Source of the DNA: Curtobacterium sp. MR_MD2014
Lineage (GTDB): Bacteria > Actinomycetota > Actinomycetes > Actinomycetales > Microbacteriaceae
Direction: 5' to 3'
NCBI RefSeq assembly: GCF_000772085.1
Contig: NZ_CP009755.1
Location: 558,001 to 622,000, forward strand
DNA: 64,000 nucleotides
Shown one piece after another: positions 42,948-51,330 of the stretch (position 1 is the stretch's first letter; every line of letters begins with the position of its first letter). Position numbers and translations under genes: made by a program. Under the pieces are notes generated by a model. The model was not told the origin of the DNA and made no database searches. It was given only the letters and a program-made list of their open reading frames with translations.

Positions 42948-43817
42948 TCAGGAGCCACCGGCCGCCGCCCACAGGCGGCGTGCGTTCGCGAGTCCGCGCT
43001 CGACCGCGTCGACGTCGTCCTCGAGTCCCTCGAACTCGATCGACACCGGCCCGTCGAACCCGCTGGCGACGATCCGCTCGACGATCCGTCCGAGCGGCAG
43101 GTCGCCGTGCCCGACCACCGTGCCGAGGACGGCGCGACCGGCCAGCGTGGTGAGCCACCCGTCGGCCGCCGGCGGGGTCTCGCGCACCAGGAAGTCCTTG
43201 AGGTGCACGACCGCCGCGACCGGCAGCACCCGCTGCACCGCGCGCAGCGGGTCGTCGTCGAGGCAGACGAAGTTGCCGACGTCGAGCAGCGCGCGGAAGC
43301 CCGGGTGGTCGACCTCGTGCACCAGTCGCAGGATCCGCTCGCTGTCGTTGAAGGCGAAGCCGTGGTTCTCGACCATCGTCGTGATGCCGAGCGTCGCGGC
43401 GTGCTCGGCGACCGCGCGGCAGACCGGCACCACCTGCGCGAGCACCCGCTCGAACTCCGCGTGGTCGGCGTCCCGCCAGGCCCAGGGGACGACGTCGTGG
43501 CGGAGGTGCGTGATCCCGAGCCGGTGTGCGACGTCGAGGTGATCGTGGACGCGGGCGACCTCGGCGTCGACGGTCGCCGGGTCCGAGAAGTCCGCACCGA
43601 TCACGTGGTTCGCGAGCCCGATCCCGCGGGCGGCGGCGTGCTCGCGCAACCGGTCGACGAGCTCGGGCTGCCGGGGGAGGTCGTCGCCGAACCCGCCCGC
43701 GGCGATCTCGAGGTGCTCGCCACCGGCGTCGGCGACCCGGTCGACGACGTCGAGGATCGTCAGTGCACCGCGCTGGAGCGAGCGGGCGTAGCTGTAGGAG
43801 GACACTCCGAGTCGCAT
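42948..43817 (-). CDS. Sugar phosphate isomerase/epimerase (TIM barrel)
   Basis: A 289-residue xylose-isomerase-like barrel (PF01261). Metal-binding positions are visible in TMVENHGFAFN, LLDVGNFVCLDDD, VVHLKDF and the final VSIEFEG. Such enzymes epimerise or isomerise ketoses and keto-sugars, and they accompany Gfo-type oxidoreductases in several 3-keto-sugar pathways. The convergent placement beside the two oxidoreductases supports a role in the same pathway. Its 5' end overlaps the YczE-like gene by 58 bp. Confidence 0.88.
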   Translation of the reverse strand: MRLGVSSYSYARSLQRGALTILDVVDRVADAGGEHLEIAAGGFGDDLPRQPELVDRLREHAAARGIGLANHVIGADFSDPATVDAEVARVHDHLDVAHRLGITHLRHDVVPWAWRDADHAEFERVLAQVVPVCRAVAEHAATLGITTMVENHGFAFNDSERILRLVHEVDHPGFRALLDVGNFVCLDDDPLRAVQRVLPVAAVVHLKDFLVRETPPAADGWLTTLAGRAVLGTVVGHGDLPLGRIVERIVASGFDGPVSIEFEGLEDDVDAVERGLANARRLWAAAGGS

Positions 43818-44473
43818 GGCGCGACCCTAGCCGCAGTCGGTGCGCCGCCACCAGGGGTGCTGCCCTGGCGTTGCCGGGACCACGGCAGGCGGCGGAAGAG
43901 CGGCATGAGCGGCTGCACCATCGGGCCGATCGCGAACGCCGCGACCACCGTGCCGACCCCGACGTCGCCGCCGAGGAGCCACCCCACCACGACGACGGTG
44001 ACCTCGATGACCGTGCGGGCGAGCCACAGCGGCCAGCCGAACCGCTCGTGCACGCCGACCATCAGGCCGTCCCGGGCACCGGTGCCGAGCCCGGCGCCGA
44101 TGTAGCAGGCCGTCGCGACGGCGAGCAGCGCGAGCCCCGCGGCGAACAGCAGGATCCGGGGGACCAGGCCGTCGGGCTCCGGAACGAGCCACAGCACCAG
44201 GTCGGCCGACGGGCCGATCGCCAGCACGTTGCAGAGCGTGCCGATGCCGGGCTTCTGGCGGAGCGGGATCCAGAGCAGCAGGATGACGACGCTCGACGCC
44301 ACGGTGATGACGCCGAACGACCAGGGCAGCACGTTCTCCAGGCCCTGCGTCAGGACCGTCCACGATCCGACGCCGACCACGGCGCGGACCTGCAGCGCGG
44401 TCGAGGCGCCGTAGAGGAAGAGCCCGACGGCGAGCTGGACGGAGCGGAGCACGAGGGCGGTGGAGCGGCGCAT
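43760..44473 (-). CDS. YczE/YyaS/YitT-family membrane protein
   Basis: A 237-residue protein with about five helices (VQLAVGLFLYGASTALQVRA, VGSWTVLTQGLENVL, then FGVITVASSVVILLLWIPLR). YczE-like proteins sit beside MocR-type PLP regulators, as here. The function is unknown; membrane export or binding of a small solute is a guess. The last 35 residues are Pro/Ala/Thr-rich and poorly conserved-looking, and they run 58 bp into the isomerase start. Confidence 0.87.
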   Translation of the reverse strand: MRRSTALVLRSVQLAVGLFLYGASTALQVRAVVGVGSWTVLTQGLENVLPWSFGVITVASSVVILLLWIPLRQKPGIGTLCNVLAIGPSADLVLWLVPEPDGLVPRILLFAAGLALLAVATACYIGAGLGTGARDGLMVGVHERFGWPLWLARTVIEVTVVVVGWLLGGDVGVGTVVAAFAIGPMVQPLMPLFRRLPWSRQRQGSTPGGGAPTAARVAPCDSECPPTATPARSSAVH

Positions 44474-44491
44474 GCACCGATGCTCCCGCCG

Positions 44492-44518
44492 GATTGGCCT
44501 GGCCGTCGAGAGCCAATC
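44492..44518. promoter_or_regulatory. GATTGGC-N13-GCCAATC inverted repeat (MocR operator candidate)
   Basis: Perfect 7-bp arms, GATTGGC (44492-44498) and GCCAATC (44512-44518), occupy the 61-bp gap between the YczE-like and MocR genes. The regulator probably binds here to control both divergent genes. Confidence 0.6.
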
Positions 44519-44534
44519 GGGCTAGCGTGGCCCC

Positions 44535-45986
44535 GTGCCCCCGGTCTCCCTCAGCGCCCGTGCCGCCGCCCTCCTGCTCGCCGACTGGCGGGACGGCACC
44601 GACGCCCCCGCGTACGAGGCCCTGTCCGACGCCGTCCGCGTGCTCGTCATCGACGGCCGGGTGCCGCTGGGCGTCCGGTTGCCCGCCGAACGCGGGCTCG
44701 CCGAGGCCCTCGGCGTCTCCCGGACGACCGTCGCGAACGCCTACGCCCGGCTGCGGGACGACGGGTTCGTGGTGTCGCTGCGCGGGTCCGGCAGCGTCGT
44801 GCACCTGCCGCGCGACCTGGCCGGTCGGCCCGACCCCGAGCGACTCGGCGGCGTGGTGCCCGGGGACCTGCTCGACCTGCGGAAGGCCGCCCTGCACGCC
44901 GCACCCGAGGTCGCCGACGCCGTCGAGCGGGCGGTCCGGTCCGTGCCCGCCGCGCTCGCCGGCATCGGCTACGACACCGTCGGTGACCCCGGGCTCCGCG
45001 CAGCGATCGCGGACCGGTACACCGAGCGCGGGTTGCCCACCGACCCCTCACAGGTGGTCGTCACGATCGGTGCCCAGCACGCGATCGCACTGCTCGCCCG
45101 CGTGCTCGTGCGCCGCGGCGACACCGTGCTCGTCGAGTCGCCGACGTACCCGCACGCGCACGAGGCCTTCCGCGAGGCCGGTGCCCGACTCGTCGGCGTG
45201 CCCGTCGACGCCCGCGCCGGCTGGGACGCGGCAGCGCTCGAGACGACCCTGCGCCGGACGGCCCCGGCGGTCGCCTACGTCATGCCCGAGCTCCACAACC
45301 CGACCGGGGCGACCATGACGGCGGACACCCGGCGGCTGCTGCTCGACGTCGCCGCGACGACCGGCACGACCGTGGTCGCCGACGAGACGATGGGGGAGCT
45401 CCGCATCGACGGGGACCCCGCGCCGCCGCTCGCCGCGGCCGACCCGTCGGGCGCCTCGGTCGTGATGATCGGCTCCGCCGCGAAGGTCTTCTGGGGCGGC
45501 CTGCGCATCGGTTGGGTCCGGGCCGCACCGGAGCTCCTCCAGCGCCTGCTGCTCGCCCGCCCGACGGGCGACCTCGGCACGCCGGTCCTCGACCAGCTCG
45601 TCGCGCGCGAGCTCGTGCCGCGCACGGCGGCCGTCCTGGAGGGGCGGCGCACCTTCCTGCGCGCCGGTCGCGACGAGCTCGTGGCCGGCCTGCGCGCCCG
45701 GCTGCCCGAGTGGGACGTCCCGTCGCCGGCAGGCGGGTTGACGACGTGGGTCGGGCTCGGCCGTCCGGTGTCGAGCGCACTCGTCCTGGCCGCGCGGGCC
45801 GAGGGGGTGCTCCTGGCATCGGGTGGGGTGTTCGGCCCCGACGGCGGGTTCGAGCGGTTCCTCCGGGTGCCCTGGACGACGGCCGCGGCGGACCGGGAGC
45901 GCCTGGTCGACGTGCTCGGGCGCGCGTGGTCGCGGATCGGTGGCGAGGCAGCAGGCGCCCGGGGGTCGCTCGCCGCGGTGGTCTGA
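44535..45986 (+). CDS. MocR-type regulator: GntR HTH fused to aminotransferase
   Basis: A 483-residue fusion. Residues about 20-85 form a GntR winged helix (VPLGVRLPAERGLAEALGVS, then RTTVANAYARLRDDGFV). Residues about 110-470 are a class I aminotransferase-like domain with VYVMPELHNPTGATM-type motif and the PLP-lysine region IGSAAKVFWGGLRIGW. MocR proteins sense PLP or an amino acid rather than transaminate. YczR-yczE is a known gene pair in actinobacteria and firmicutes. GTG at 44535. Confidence 0.92.
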   Translation: MPPVSLSARAAALLLADWRDGTDAPAYEALSDAVRVLVIDGRVPLGVRLPAERGLAEALGVSRTTVANAYARLRDDGFVVSLRGSGSVVHLPRDLAGRPDPERLGGVVPGDLLDLRKAALHAAPEVADAVERAVRSVPAALAGIGYDTVGDPGLRAAIADRYTERGLPTDPSQVVVTIGAQHAIALLARVLVRRGDTVLVESPTYPHAHEAFREAGARLVGVPVDARAGWDAAALETTLRRTAPAVAYVMPELHNPTGATMTADTRRLLLDVAATTGTTVVADETMGELRIDGDPAPPLAAADPSGASVVMIGSAAKVFWGGLRIGWVRAAPELLQRLLLARPTGDLGTPVLDQLVARELVPRTAAVLEGRRTFLRAGRDELVAGLRARLPEWDVPSPAGGLTTWVGLGRPVSSALVLAARAEGVLLASGGVFGPDGGFERFLRVPWTTAAADRERLVDVLGRAWSRIGGEAAGARGSLAAVV

Positions 45987-46071
45987 ACGCCCGGTCGTCC
46001 ACAGGTGCACGTTCGTCCACGGACCTGCGCCGGGCGGTCTGGTTCGCAGGTGGAACTGCGAGGATCGGCAC

Positions 46072-49000
46072 GTGCACCTCCTCTCGGTCTTCAGCCTCCG
46101 GAACCGCGCCCTCATCGCGCTCGTCACGATCGTCGTCGCGGTGTTCGGCGGCGTCGCCCTGACGAACCTCAAGCAGGAGCTCATCCCGAGCGTCCAGTTC
46201 CCCCAGGTGGCGATCGTCAGCGCCTACCCCGGCGCGACGCCGGAGGTCGTGTCGAACGATGTCTCGACGAAGATCGAGCAGGCCATCCAGGTCGTGCCGA
46301 ACCTCGAGTCGACGAGTGCGACCTCCTCGACCGGGCAGAGCGTGGTGTCCGCCTCGTTCGACTACGGGTCGAACCTGGCCAGCGCCGAGGACAAGATCCA
46401 GACCGCGGTGAACGCCCTGTCGCTGCCGGACACCGTGCAGACCCAGATCGTCACCGGGTCCTTCGACGACCTGCCCGTGCTGCAGCTCGCCGTCACCGCC
46501 TCGGGCAACCAGGAGCAGCTCGTCGACCGGCTGAACGCCACGGCGGTGCCCGACCTCGAGAAGCTCGACGGCGTGCGGCAGGCCGACGTCTTCGGCAACC
46601 CCGGCCGCCGCATCGTGATCACCCCGGACGAGGACGAGCTCGCGGCACGGGGGCTCACGACGCAGTCGATCTCGGACGCCCTCGACGACAACGGCACGCT
46701 GATCCCCGGTGGCACGATCACGCAGGACGGCACGACCCTCTCGGTGCAGACCGGGCAGCGCATCGCGTCGCTCGACGACATCCGCGGGCTGCCCCTGACG
46801 GCGTCGAGCGGGTCCGGGTCGTCCGGCTCGTCGACCGGTGGATCGTCCGCGGGCGGTGCTGCGACGGACTCCGGCAGTGCCGCGGGCGCTCCCGGCAGCA
46901 CCGGCACGGCCACCGGCTCCGCGGGTTCCGGGGACGGCACCGCGGGCGGGACGGCCGCGGGCCAGGGCCAGACCGGTGCGACCGGCACCGGGACGACCGC
47001 GACCGGCGGTGCGGGCGGGAGCACCGCCTCCACGCCGACCTCGCTCGGTGACGTCGCGACGGTGCAGATCGAGGAGTCGCCGCGCACCTCGATCAGCCGC
47101 GTCGACGGCAAGACCGCGCTGACCATCGCGATCACGAAGACGCAGGAGGCGAACACCGTCGACGTCTCCGAGACGGTGAAGGCCGCACTGCCCGGCATCG
47201 AGGCCAAGGTCACCGGCGACCCGCAGTTCACCGTGGTGTTCGACCAGGCGCCCTACATCCAGCAGTCCATCGACTCCCTGGCGGAGGAGGGCCTGCTCGG
47301 CCTCGGGTTCGCGGTCGTCGTCATCCTGGTGTTCCTGCTGTCGTGGCGGTCGACGCTGGTGACCGCGATCTCGATCCCGACCTCGGTGCTGCTCGCCGCG
47401 ATCGGCATGCAGGCCGCCGGCTACACCCTCAACATCATCACGCTCGCCGCGCTCACCATCGCGATCGGCCGCGTGGTCGACGACTCGATCGTCGTCATCG
47501 AGAACATCAAACGGCACCTGCAACCCGGCGTCGACCGCGGGCGGGCGGTGCTCGACGGCGTGCGCGAGGTCGCCGGGGCGGTCACCGCCTCGACGCTCAC
47601 GACCGTTGCGGTCTTCCTGCCGGTCGCGTTCGTCGCCGAGCTCGTCGGCGAGCTGTTCCGGCCCTTCGCGCTCACGGTCACGATGGCGTTGCTCGCGTCG
47701 CTGTTCGTGTCGCTGACGATCGTGCCCGTGCTCGCGTACTGGTGGCTCCGGGCGCCGAAGACGCACCGGCACGCGGCGGTGCCGACCACCGGAACGACCG
47801 AGACCGGGTCGACCGAGACCGTGCCCGCGAGCTCGTCGGCACCGGTGTCGGCTGCGTCCGGGGCGGCTGGACCGACGTCGACCGGGGCGCTGACCTCGGC
47901 CGACGACCTGCACGACGCCGGGACGTCCGACCGGCTGCGTCGCGGGTACCTGCCCGTCCTCCGCTGGGCGGTCGGCCGCCCGGCGCTCGTCCTCGTGCTC
48001 GCCCTGGTCGTCCTCGGCGGCACCGCAGCGGCCGTGCCCTTCGTCAAGACGAACTACCTCGGCGACTCCGGGCAGAACACCTTCACCGTGACGCAGGACC
48101 TCGAGCCGGGCACCAGTCTCGACGAGCAGTCGGACGCCGCGCGCAAGGTCGAGCGGGTGCTGCAGGACGTCTCCGGTGTCGAGACCGTGCAGACCACGAT
48201 CGGGTCGAGCGGCCAGTCCATCCAGGCCGCGTTCGGCGGCGGCGCATCTGCCTCCGTGCAGTACAACGTCACGACCGACGCCGGGGTGGACCAGACGACG
48301 ATCCAGTCCGAGGCCCGTGACCGCATCGAGCGGATCGACGGCGTCGGTGAGGTCAGCCTGTCGAGCGCCGGTGGCGGCTTCGGCGGGTCGAGCGACATCG
48401 AGGTGGACGTCACCGCGCCGACCCAGGCCGAGCTGCAGACCGCGGCGGAGAAGGTCCTCACCGAGATGCGCGGTGTCGACGGCACCACCGCGGCGTCGAG
48501 CAACCTGTCCGCCGCCGAGCCGTACCTGGCCGTCCGGGTCGACCGGACGAAGGCCGCCGAGCGCGGGCTCACCGAGACCCAGGTCGGCGGGATCGTCGCC
48601 GCTGCGGTCTCGCCGCGGGACACCGGCAGCGTCGAGATCGACGACGCCACCCTCGACGTCTACATCGCCGACCCGGAGCCGCCGACCACCATCGACGCGC
48701 TGAAGTCGCTGTCGATCCCGACCGCGAGCGGCGAGGTTCCGCTGACCGACGTCGCGACGGTCGAGCAGTCCGACGGTCCGACCACCATCACCACGTCGAA
48801 CGCCGTCCGCACGGCGACCATCACGGTCACGCCCGACTCGACGAACCTCGGACAGGCGGTGCAGAACGTCACGACGGCCGTCGATGCCCTCGACCTGCCG
48901 AAGGGTGCGTCGGCGACGATCGGCGGTGTGGCGTCGAGCCAGTCGTCGGCGTTCAGCCAGCTGCTGCTCGCCGTGCTCGTCGCGATCCTGATCGTCTACG

Positions 49001-49494
49001 TGATCATGGTCGCGACCTTCCGGAGCCTGCTGCAGCCGATCCTGCTGCTGCTCTCGGTGCCGTTCGCGGCGACCGGTGCGCTGCTCCTGCAGATCGTCAC
49101 GGGCATCCCGCTCGGGGTCGCGTCGCTCATCGGTCTGCTCATGCTCGTCGGCATCGTCGTCACGAACGCGATCGTGCTCATCGACCTCGTCAACCAGTAC
49201 CGCCGCCGGGGGCTCCGCGTCCGCGAGGCACTGATCGAGGGAGCGACCCGCCGACTCCGGCCGATCCTCATGACGGCGCTCGCGACGATCTTCGCGCTGC
49301 TGCCGATGGCGGTCGGGCTGACGGGGAAGTCGGGCTTCATCTCGCAGCCGCTCGCCCTGGTGGTGATCGGCGGTCTGGTGTCCTCGACGCTGTTGACCCT
49401 CGTCGTGCTGCCGGCGCTGTACTCGGTGGTGGAGGGCTTCCGGGAACGCCGGGCCGACCGGCGGGCGGAGCGGGAGGCGGCAGCAGAGCACTGA
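46072..49494 (+). CDS. RND efflux transporter (AcrB/SwrC-like)
   Basis: A 1140-residue exporter with twelve helices and two large extracytoplasmic loops. The start, VHLLSVFSLRNRALIALVTI, is the standard RND helix 1; ELIPSVQFPQVAIVSAYPGA follows, as do the helix 4 charged region GRVVDDSIVVIENIKRHLQP and its second-half partner LMLVGIVVTNAIVLIDLVNQ. Single-gene Gram-positive members such as SwrC export surfactants or drugs. The first periplasmic-type loop carries a 77-residue Gly/Ser/Thr/Ala insert (residues 246-322) and a second low-complexity stretch sits after helix 6 (about 565-625). No adaptor or outer-membrane partner is adjacent. Confidence 0.93.
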   Translation: MHLLSVFSLRNRALIALVTIVVAVFGGVALTNLKQELIPSVQFPQVAIVSAYPGATPEVVSNDVSTKIEQAIQVVPNLESTSATSSTGQSVVSASFDYGSNLASAEDKIQTAVNALSLPDTVQTQIVTGSFDDLPVLQLAVTASGNQEQLVDRLNATAVPDLEKLDGVRQADVFGNPGRRIVITPDEDELAARGLTTQSISDALDDNGTLIPGGTITQDGTTLSVQTGQRIASLDDIRGLPLTASSGSGSSGSSTGGSSAGGAATDSGSAAGAPGSTGTATGSAGSGDGTAGGTAAGQGQTGATGTGTTATGGAGGSTASTPTSLGDVATVQIEESPRTSISRVDGKTALTIAITKTQEANTVDVSETVKAALPGIEAKVTGDPQFTVVFDQAPYIQQSIDSLAEEGLLGLGFAVVVILVFLLSWRSTLVTAISIPTSVLLAAIGMQAAGYTLNIITLAALTIAIGRVVDDSIVVIENIKRHLQPGVDRGRAVLDGVREVAGAVTASTLTTVAVFLPVAFVAELVGELFRPFALTVTMALLASLFVSLTIVPVLAYWWLRAPKTHRHAAVPTTGTTETGSTETVPASSSAPVSAASGAAGPTSTGALTSADDLHDAGTSDRLRRGYLPVLRWAVGRPALVLVLALVVLGGTAAAVPFVKTNYLGDSGQNTFTVTQDLEPGTSLDEQSDAARKVERVLQDVSGVETVQTTIGSSGQSIQAAFGGGASASVQYNVTTDAGVDQTTIQSEARDRIERIDGVGEVSLSSAGGGFGGSSDIEVDVTAPTQAELQTAAEKVLTEMRGVDGTTAASSNLSAAEPYLAVRVDRTKAAERGLTETQVGGIVAAAVSPRDTGSVEIDDATLDVYIADPEPPTTIDALKSLSIPTASGEVPLTDVATVEQSDGPTTITTSNAVRTATITVTPDSTNLGQAVQNVTTAVDALDLPKGASATIGGVASSQSSAFSQLLLAVLVAILIVYVIMVATFRSLLQPILLLLSVPFAATGALLLQIVTGIPLGVASLIGLLMLVGIVVTNAIVLIDLVNQYRRRGLRVREALIEGATRRLRPILMTALATIFALLPMAVGLTGKSGFISQPLALVVIGGLVSSTLLTLVVLPALYSVVEGFRERRADRRAEREAAAEH

Positions 49495-49622
49495 CACCGG
49501 GCGCCGGGGTCCCGACGCTCGAGGCGTCAGTCGCGGGTGCCGGACCGAGGGCGCCGGACCGCGGGCGCTGGGTGTTGGGCGTCAGACGGCGGACGCCGGG
49601 GTCCGGATGCCCGAGACCCGCG
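49495..49622. repeat. Spacer with duplicated 3' end of the next gene
   Basis: The 22-base run GCGTCAGTCGCGGGTGCCGG plus AC occurs at 49524-49545 and again at 49620-49641. The second copy is the true end of the minus-strand gene (codes SGTRD and stop). Further GGGCGCCGG and GCCGGACCG motifs are repeated between them. Confidence 0.8.
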
Positions 49623-49877
49623 TCAGTCGCGGGTGCCGGACTCCTCCGCGTCGACCTGCCGGAACCACGACACGAGCACGCAGGTCAGGGTCACGAGGAA
49701 CACGACGGCGGCACCCTGGGCGGCGATCGCCATGTGGCCGGTGGCCGCCGAGTATCCGCCGAAGGCCACGGCGGCGGCGAACGACAGCCCGAGCAGCAGC
49801 TCCGCGTACGTCCGGACGGAGGTCCGGGTGGGCCACTCGGTGACGGGGCGCGCGGGACGGCTCGTGGTGTCGGTCAC
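49623..49877 (-). CDS. Small two-helix membrane protein, unknown
   Basis: An 84-residue protein with a Thr/Arg-rich head and two helices (TYAELLLGLSFAAAVAFGGY and AAQGAAVVFLVTLTCVLVSW). The conserved pattern is not one I recognise. GTG at 49877 is the start that precedes VTDTTSRPARPVTEW. It lies between the RND exporter and the hydrolase, both of which face other ways. Confidence 0.6.
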   Translation of the reverse strand: MTDTTSRPARPVTEWPTRTSVRTYAELLLGLSFAAAVAFGGYSAATGHMAIAAQGAAVVFLVTLTCVLVSWFRQVDAEESGTRD

Positions 49878-49960
49878 CCCTCGAGTGTGCGCGGACGCCC
49901 CAGCCCCCGCACACCCGAGTCCGGGTGCCACCCGCACGGGGCACGGCCCGGCCGGACCCG

Positions 49961-50992
49961 TCAGCGGAGACGGTCGCGGAGGAACGCCACCACCCGCTCG
50001 CTCATCGCCCGGTCGAGCTGGGCGATCGAGTGCGCCGTCCCCTCGACCGCGACGAACGTCACGGGGACGTCGTGCTCGCGCAGGGTGGCGACGAACTCCT
50101 GCGACTCCCACAGCGGGATGAACTCGTCGGTGGAGTGCCCCACGAAGAACGGAGCGGTCTCGTCGGTGACGTGGTACCCCGGCGAGGCCGCCCGTGCCGC
50201 CGGGCACGTCGTGTAGTCCCGGCAACCGAGGTAGAGCAGCTGCTTCCGCTGGAACGACGCCGACACCCCGTCCGGCTCGGTCGACCGCGTCGTGAGGTCG
50301 GTCGGACCGCTGAGGTCGACGACCGCGCGGATGCGGTCACCGGCGGCCCACGCGGCCGACTCGTGGTCGGTCACCGCGAGCATCGCCACGAGGTTGCCTC
50401 CCGCGCTGCCGCCGAAGAGCCCGACGCGGTCCGGGTCGATGTCGTAGGTCCCCAGCGTCGCGGGTCGGAACACCCAGTCGAGCGCTCGGCGGACGTCGTC
50501 GAGCCCCGCCGGGAACGGGTCCGTCGGTGCGAGGCGGTAGTCCACGTTCACGGTGACGAAGCCCTCGGACGCCAGGTACTGGCACACCGCCCGGTAGGCG
50601 GCGGTCGCCTTGTCACCGTGCGACCAGCTGCCCCCGTGGACGAGCATCACGGCCGGTCGGCCGCCGGCAGCACGGGTGTCCCGTGCGTCCGCGCGCGCAG
50701 TGGCGTCACCGGCCGGCGTCGCTGGCGTCGACGTCGGGGCCGTCGGGGTCGCCGTGGTGTCCGGTGCGCTGTCGGGCGGCAGGCACACGTCGAGGCGCTG
50801 CAGCGGTTCCCGACCGTAGGGCACGTCGGCGACGACCTCGATGCCGGGGTAGCGCAGCGACAGCGGGTAGATCACGGGGTCGGCGGTGACGACGTCGTCA
50901 CGGTCGCCCGCCGGTGTGCCGCTGCACGACCCGAGCACGGCCGTCGCCACGAGCGCGGTGAGGAGCGCGAGCAGGGTGCGGCCGGTCTTCAT
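49961..50992 (-). CDS. Lipoprotein alpha/beta hydrolase (esterase-like)
   Basis: A 343-residue secreted enzyme: a lipoprotein signal with lipobox VLGSC, then an alpha/beta hydrolase domain with the oxyanion hole HGGSW, the nucleophile elbow GLFGGSAGGN, and a catalytic His near GTAHSIAQLDRA. Members of this carboxylesterase/HSL-like group hydrolyse esters. A Thr/Pro/Ala-rich linker (residues about 75-105) interrupts the domain. The start at 50992 faces ppk2. Confidence 0.9.
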   Translation of the reverse strand: MKTGRTLLALLTALVATAVLGSCSGTPAGDRDDVVTADPVIYPLSLRYPGIEVVADVPYGREPLQRLDVCLPPDSAPDTTATPTAPTSTPATPAGDATARADARDTRAAGGRPAVMLVHGGSWSHGDKATAAYRAVCQYLASEGFVTVNVDYRLAPTDPFPAGLDDVRRALDWVFRPATLGTYDIDPDRVGLFGGSAGGNLVAMLAVTDHESAAWAAGDRIRAVVDLSGPTDLTTRSTEPDGVSASFQRKQLLYLGCRDYTTCPAARAASPGYHVTDETAPFFVGHSTDEFIPLWESQEFVATLREHDVPVTFVAVEGTAHSIAQLDRAMSERVVAFLRDRLR

Positions 50993-51067
50993 CGACGTCC
51001 ACGCTAATCCCGCCCGCTCGGCGCTGCGTCCGCCGTCCGGACGAGTGGGCTCCTCCCCGCGGCCGAG

Positions 51068-51279
51068 CCGGGCGTACCTGGTCGAACCGGGCGTACCTGG
51101 TCGTCCCGTGCATACCTGGTCGTCCCGGGCATACCTGGTCGTCCCGGGCGTACCTGGTCGTCCCGGGCGTACCTGGTCGAACAGATCGACCAGGTGTGCC
51201 CGATCTCGCCAGGTCCACCCGAAGTCACCGGGCGCCCGGGCCGCCCGATCTCGCCAGGTACGCCCGATCTCGCCAGGGA
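51068..51279. repeat. Two-way array of 19-bp repeats in a divergent promoter region
   Basis: The unit GGGCGTACCTGGTCGTCCC recurs at exactly 19-bp steps: TACCTGGTCG begins at 51075, 51094, 51113, 51132, 51151 and 51170. From 51186 the inverted form appears (TCGACCAGGT, then CGCCAGGT at 51207, 51252 and 51271). The two orientations meet in a perfect hairpin, ACCTGGTCGA (51171-51180), loop ACAGA, TCGACCAGGT (51186-51195). It fills most of the spacer between the hydrolase and PPK2. No coding sequence fits. Confidence 0.9.
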
Positions 51280-51330
51280 CGCCGGGATCCGCCGGGTGCC
51301 AGGATGGGCACGAGACCCGCAGGAGGACCC

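Noticed and set aside
45280..49497. 1405-codon open frame on the minus strand opposite the RND exporter, and similar long antisense frames (463-1950, 3091-5871, 14678-17026 in part)
   Set aside because: Composition is dominated by Arg, Gly, Asp and His in patterns produced by reading high-GC genes backwards, with no domain and complete overlap with well-supported genes.
51068..51279. CRISPR array
   Set aside because: The units are contiguous 19-bp repeats without spacers, half are inverted, and no cas gene is near.
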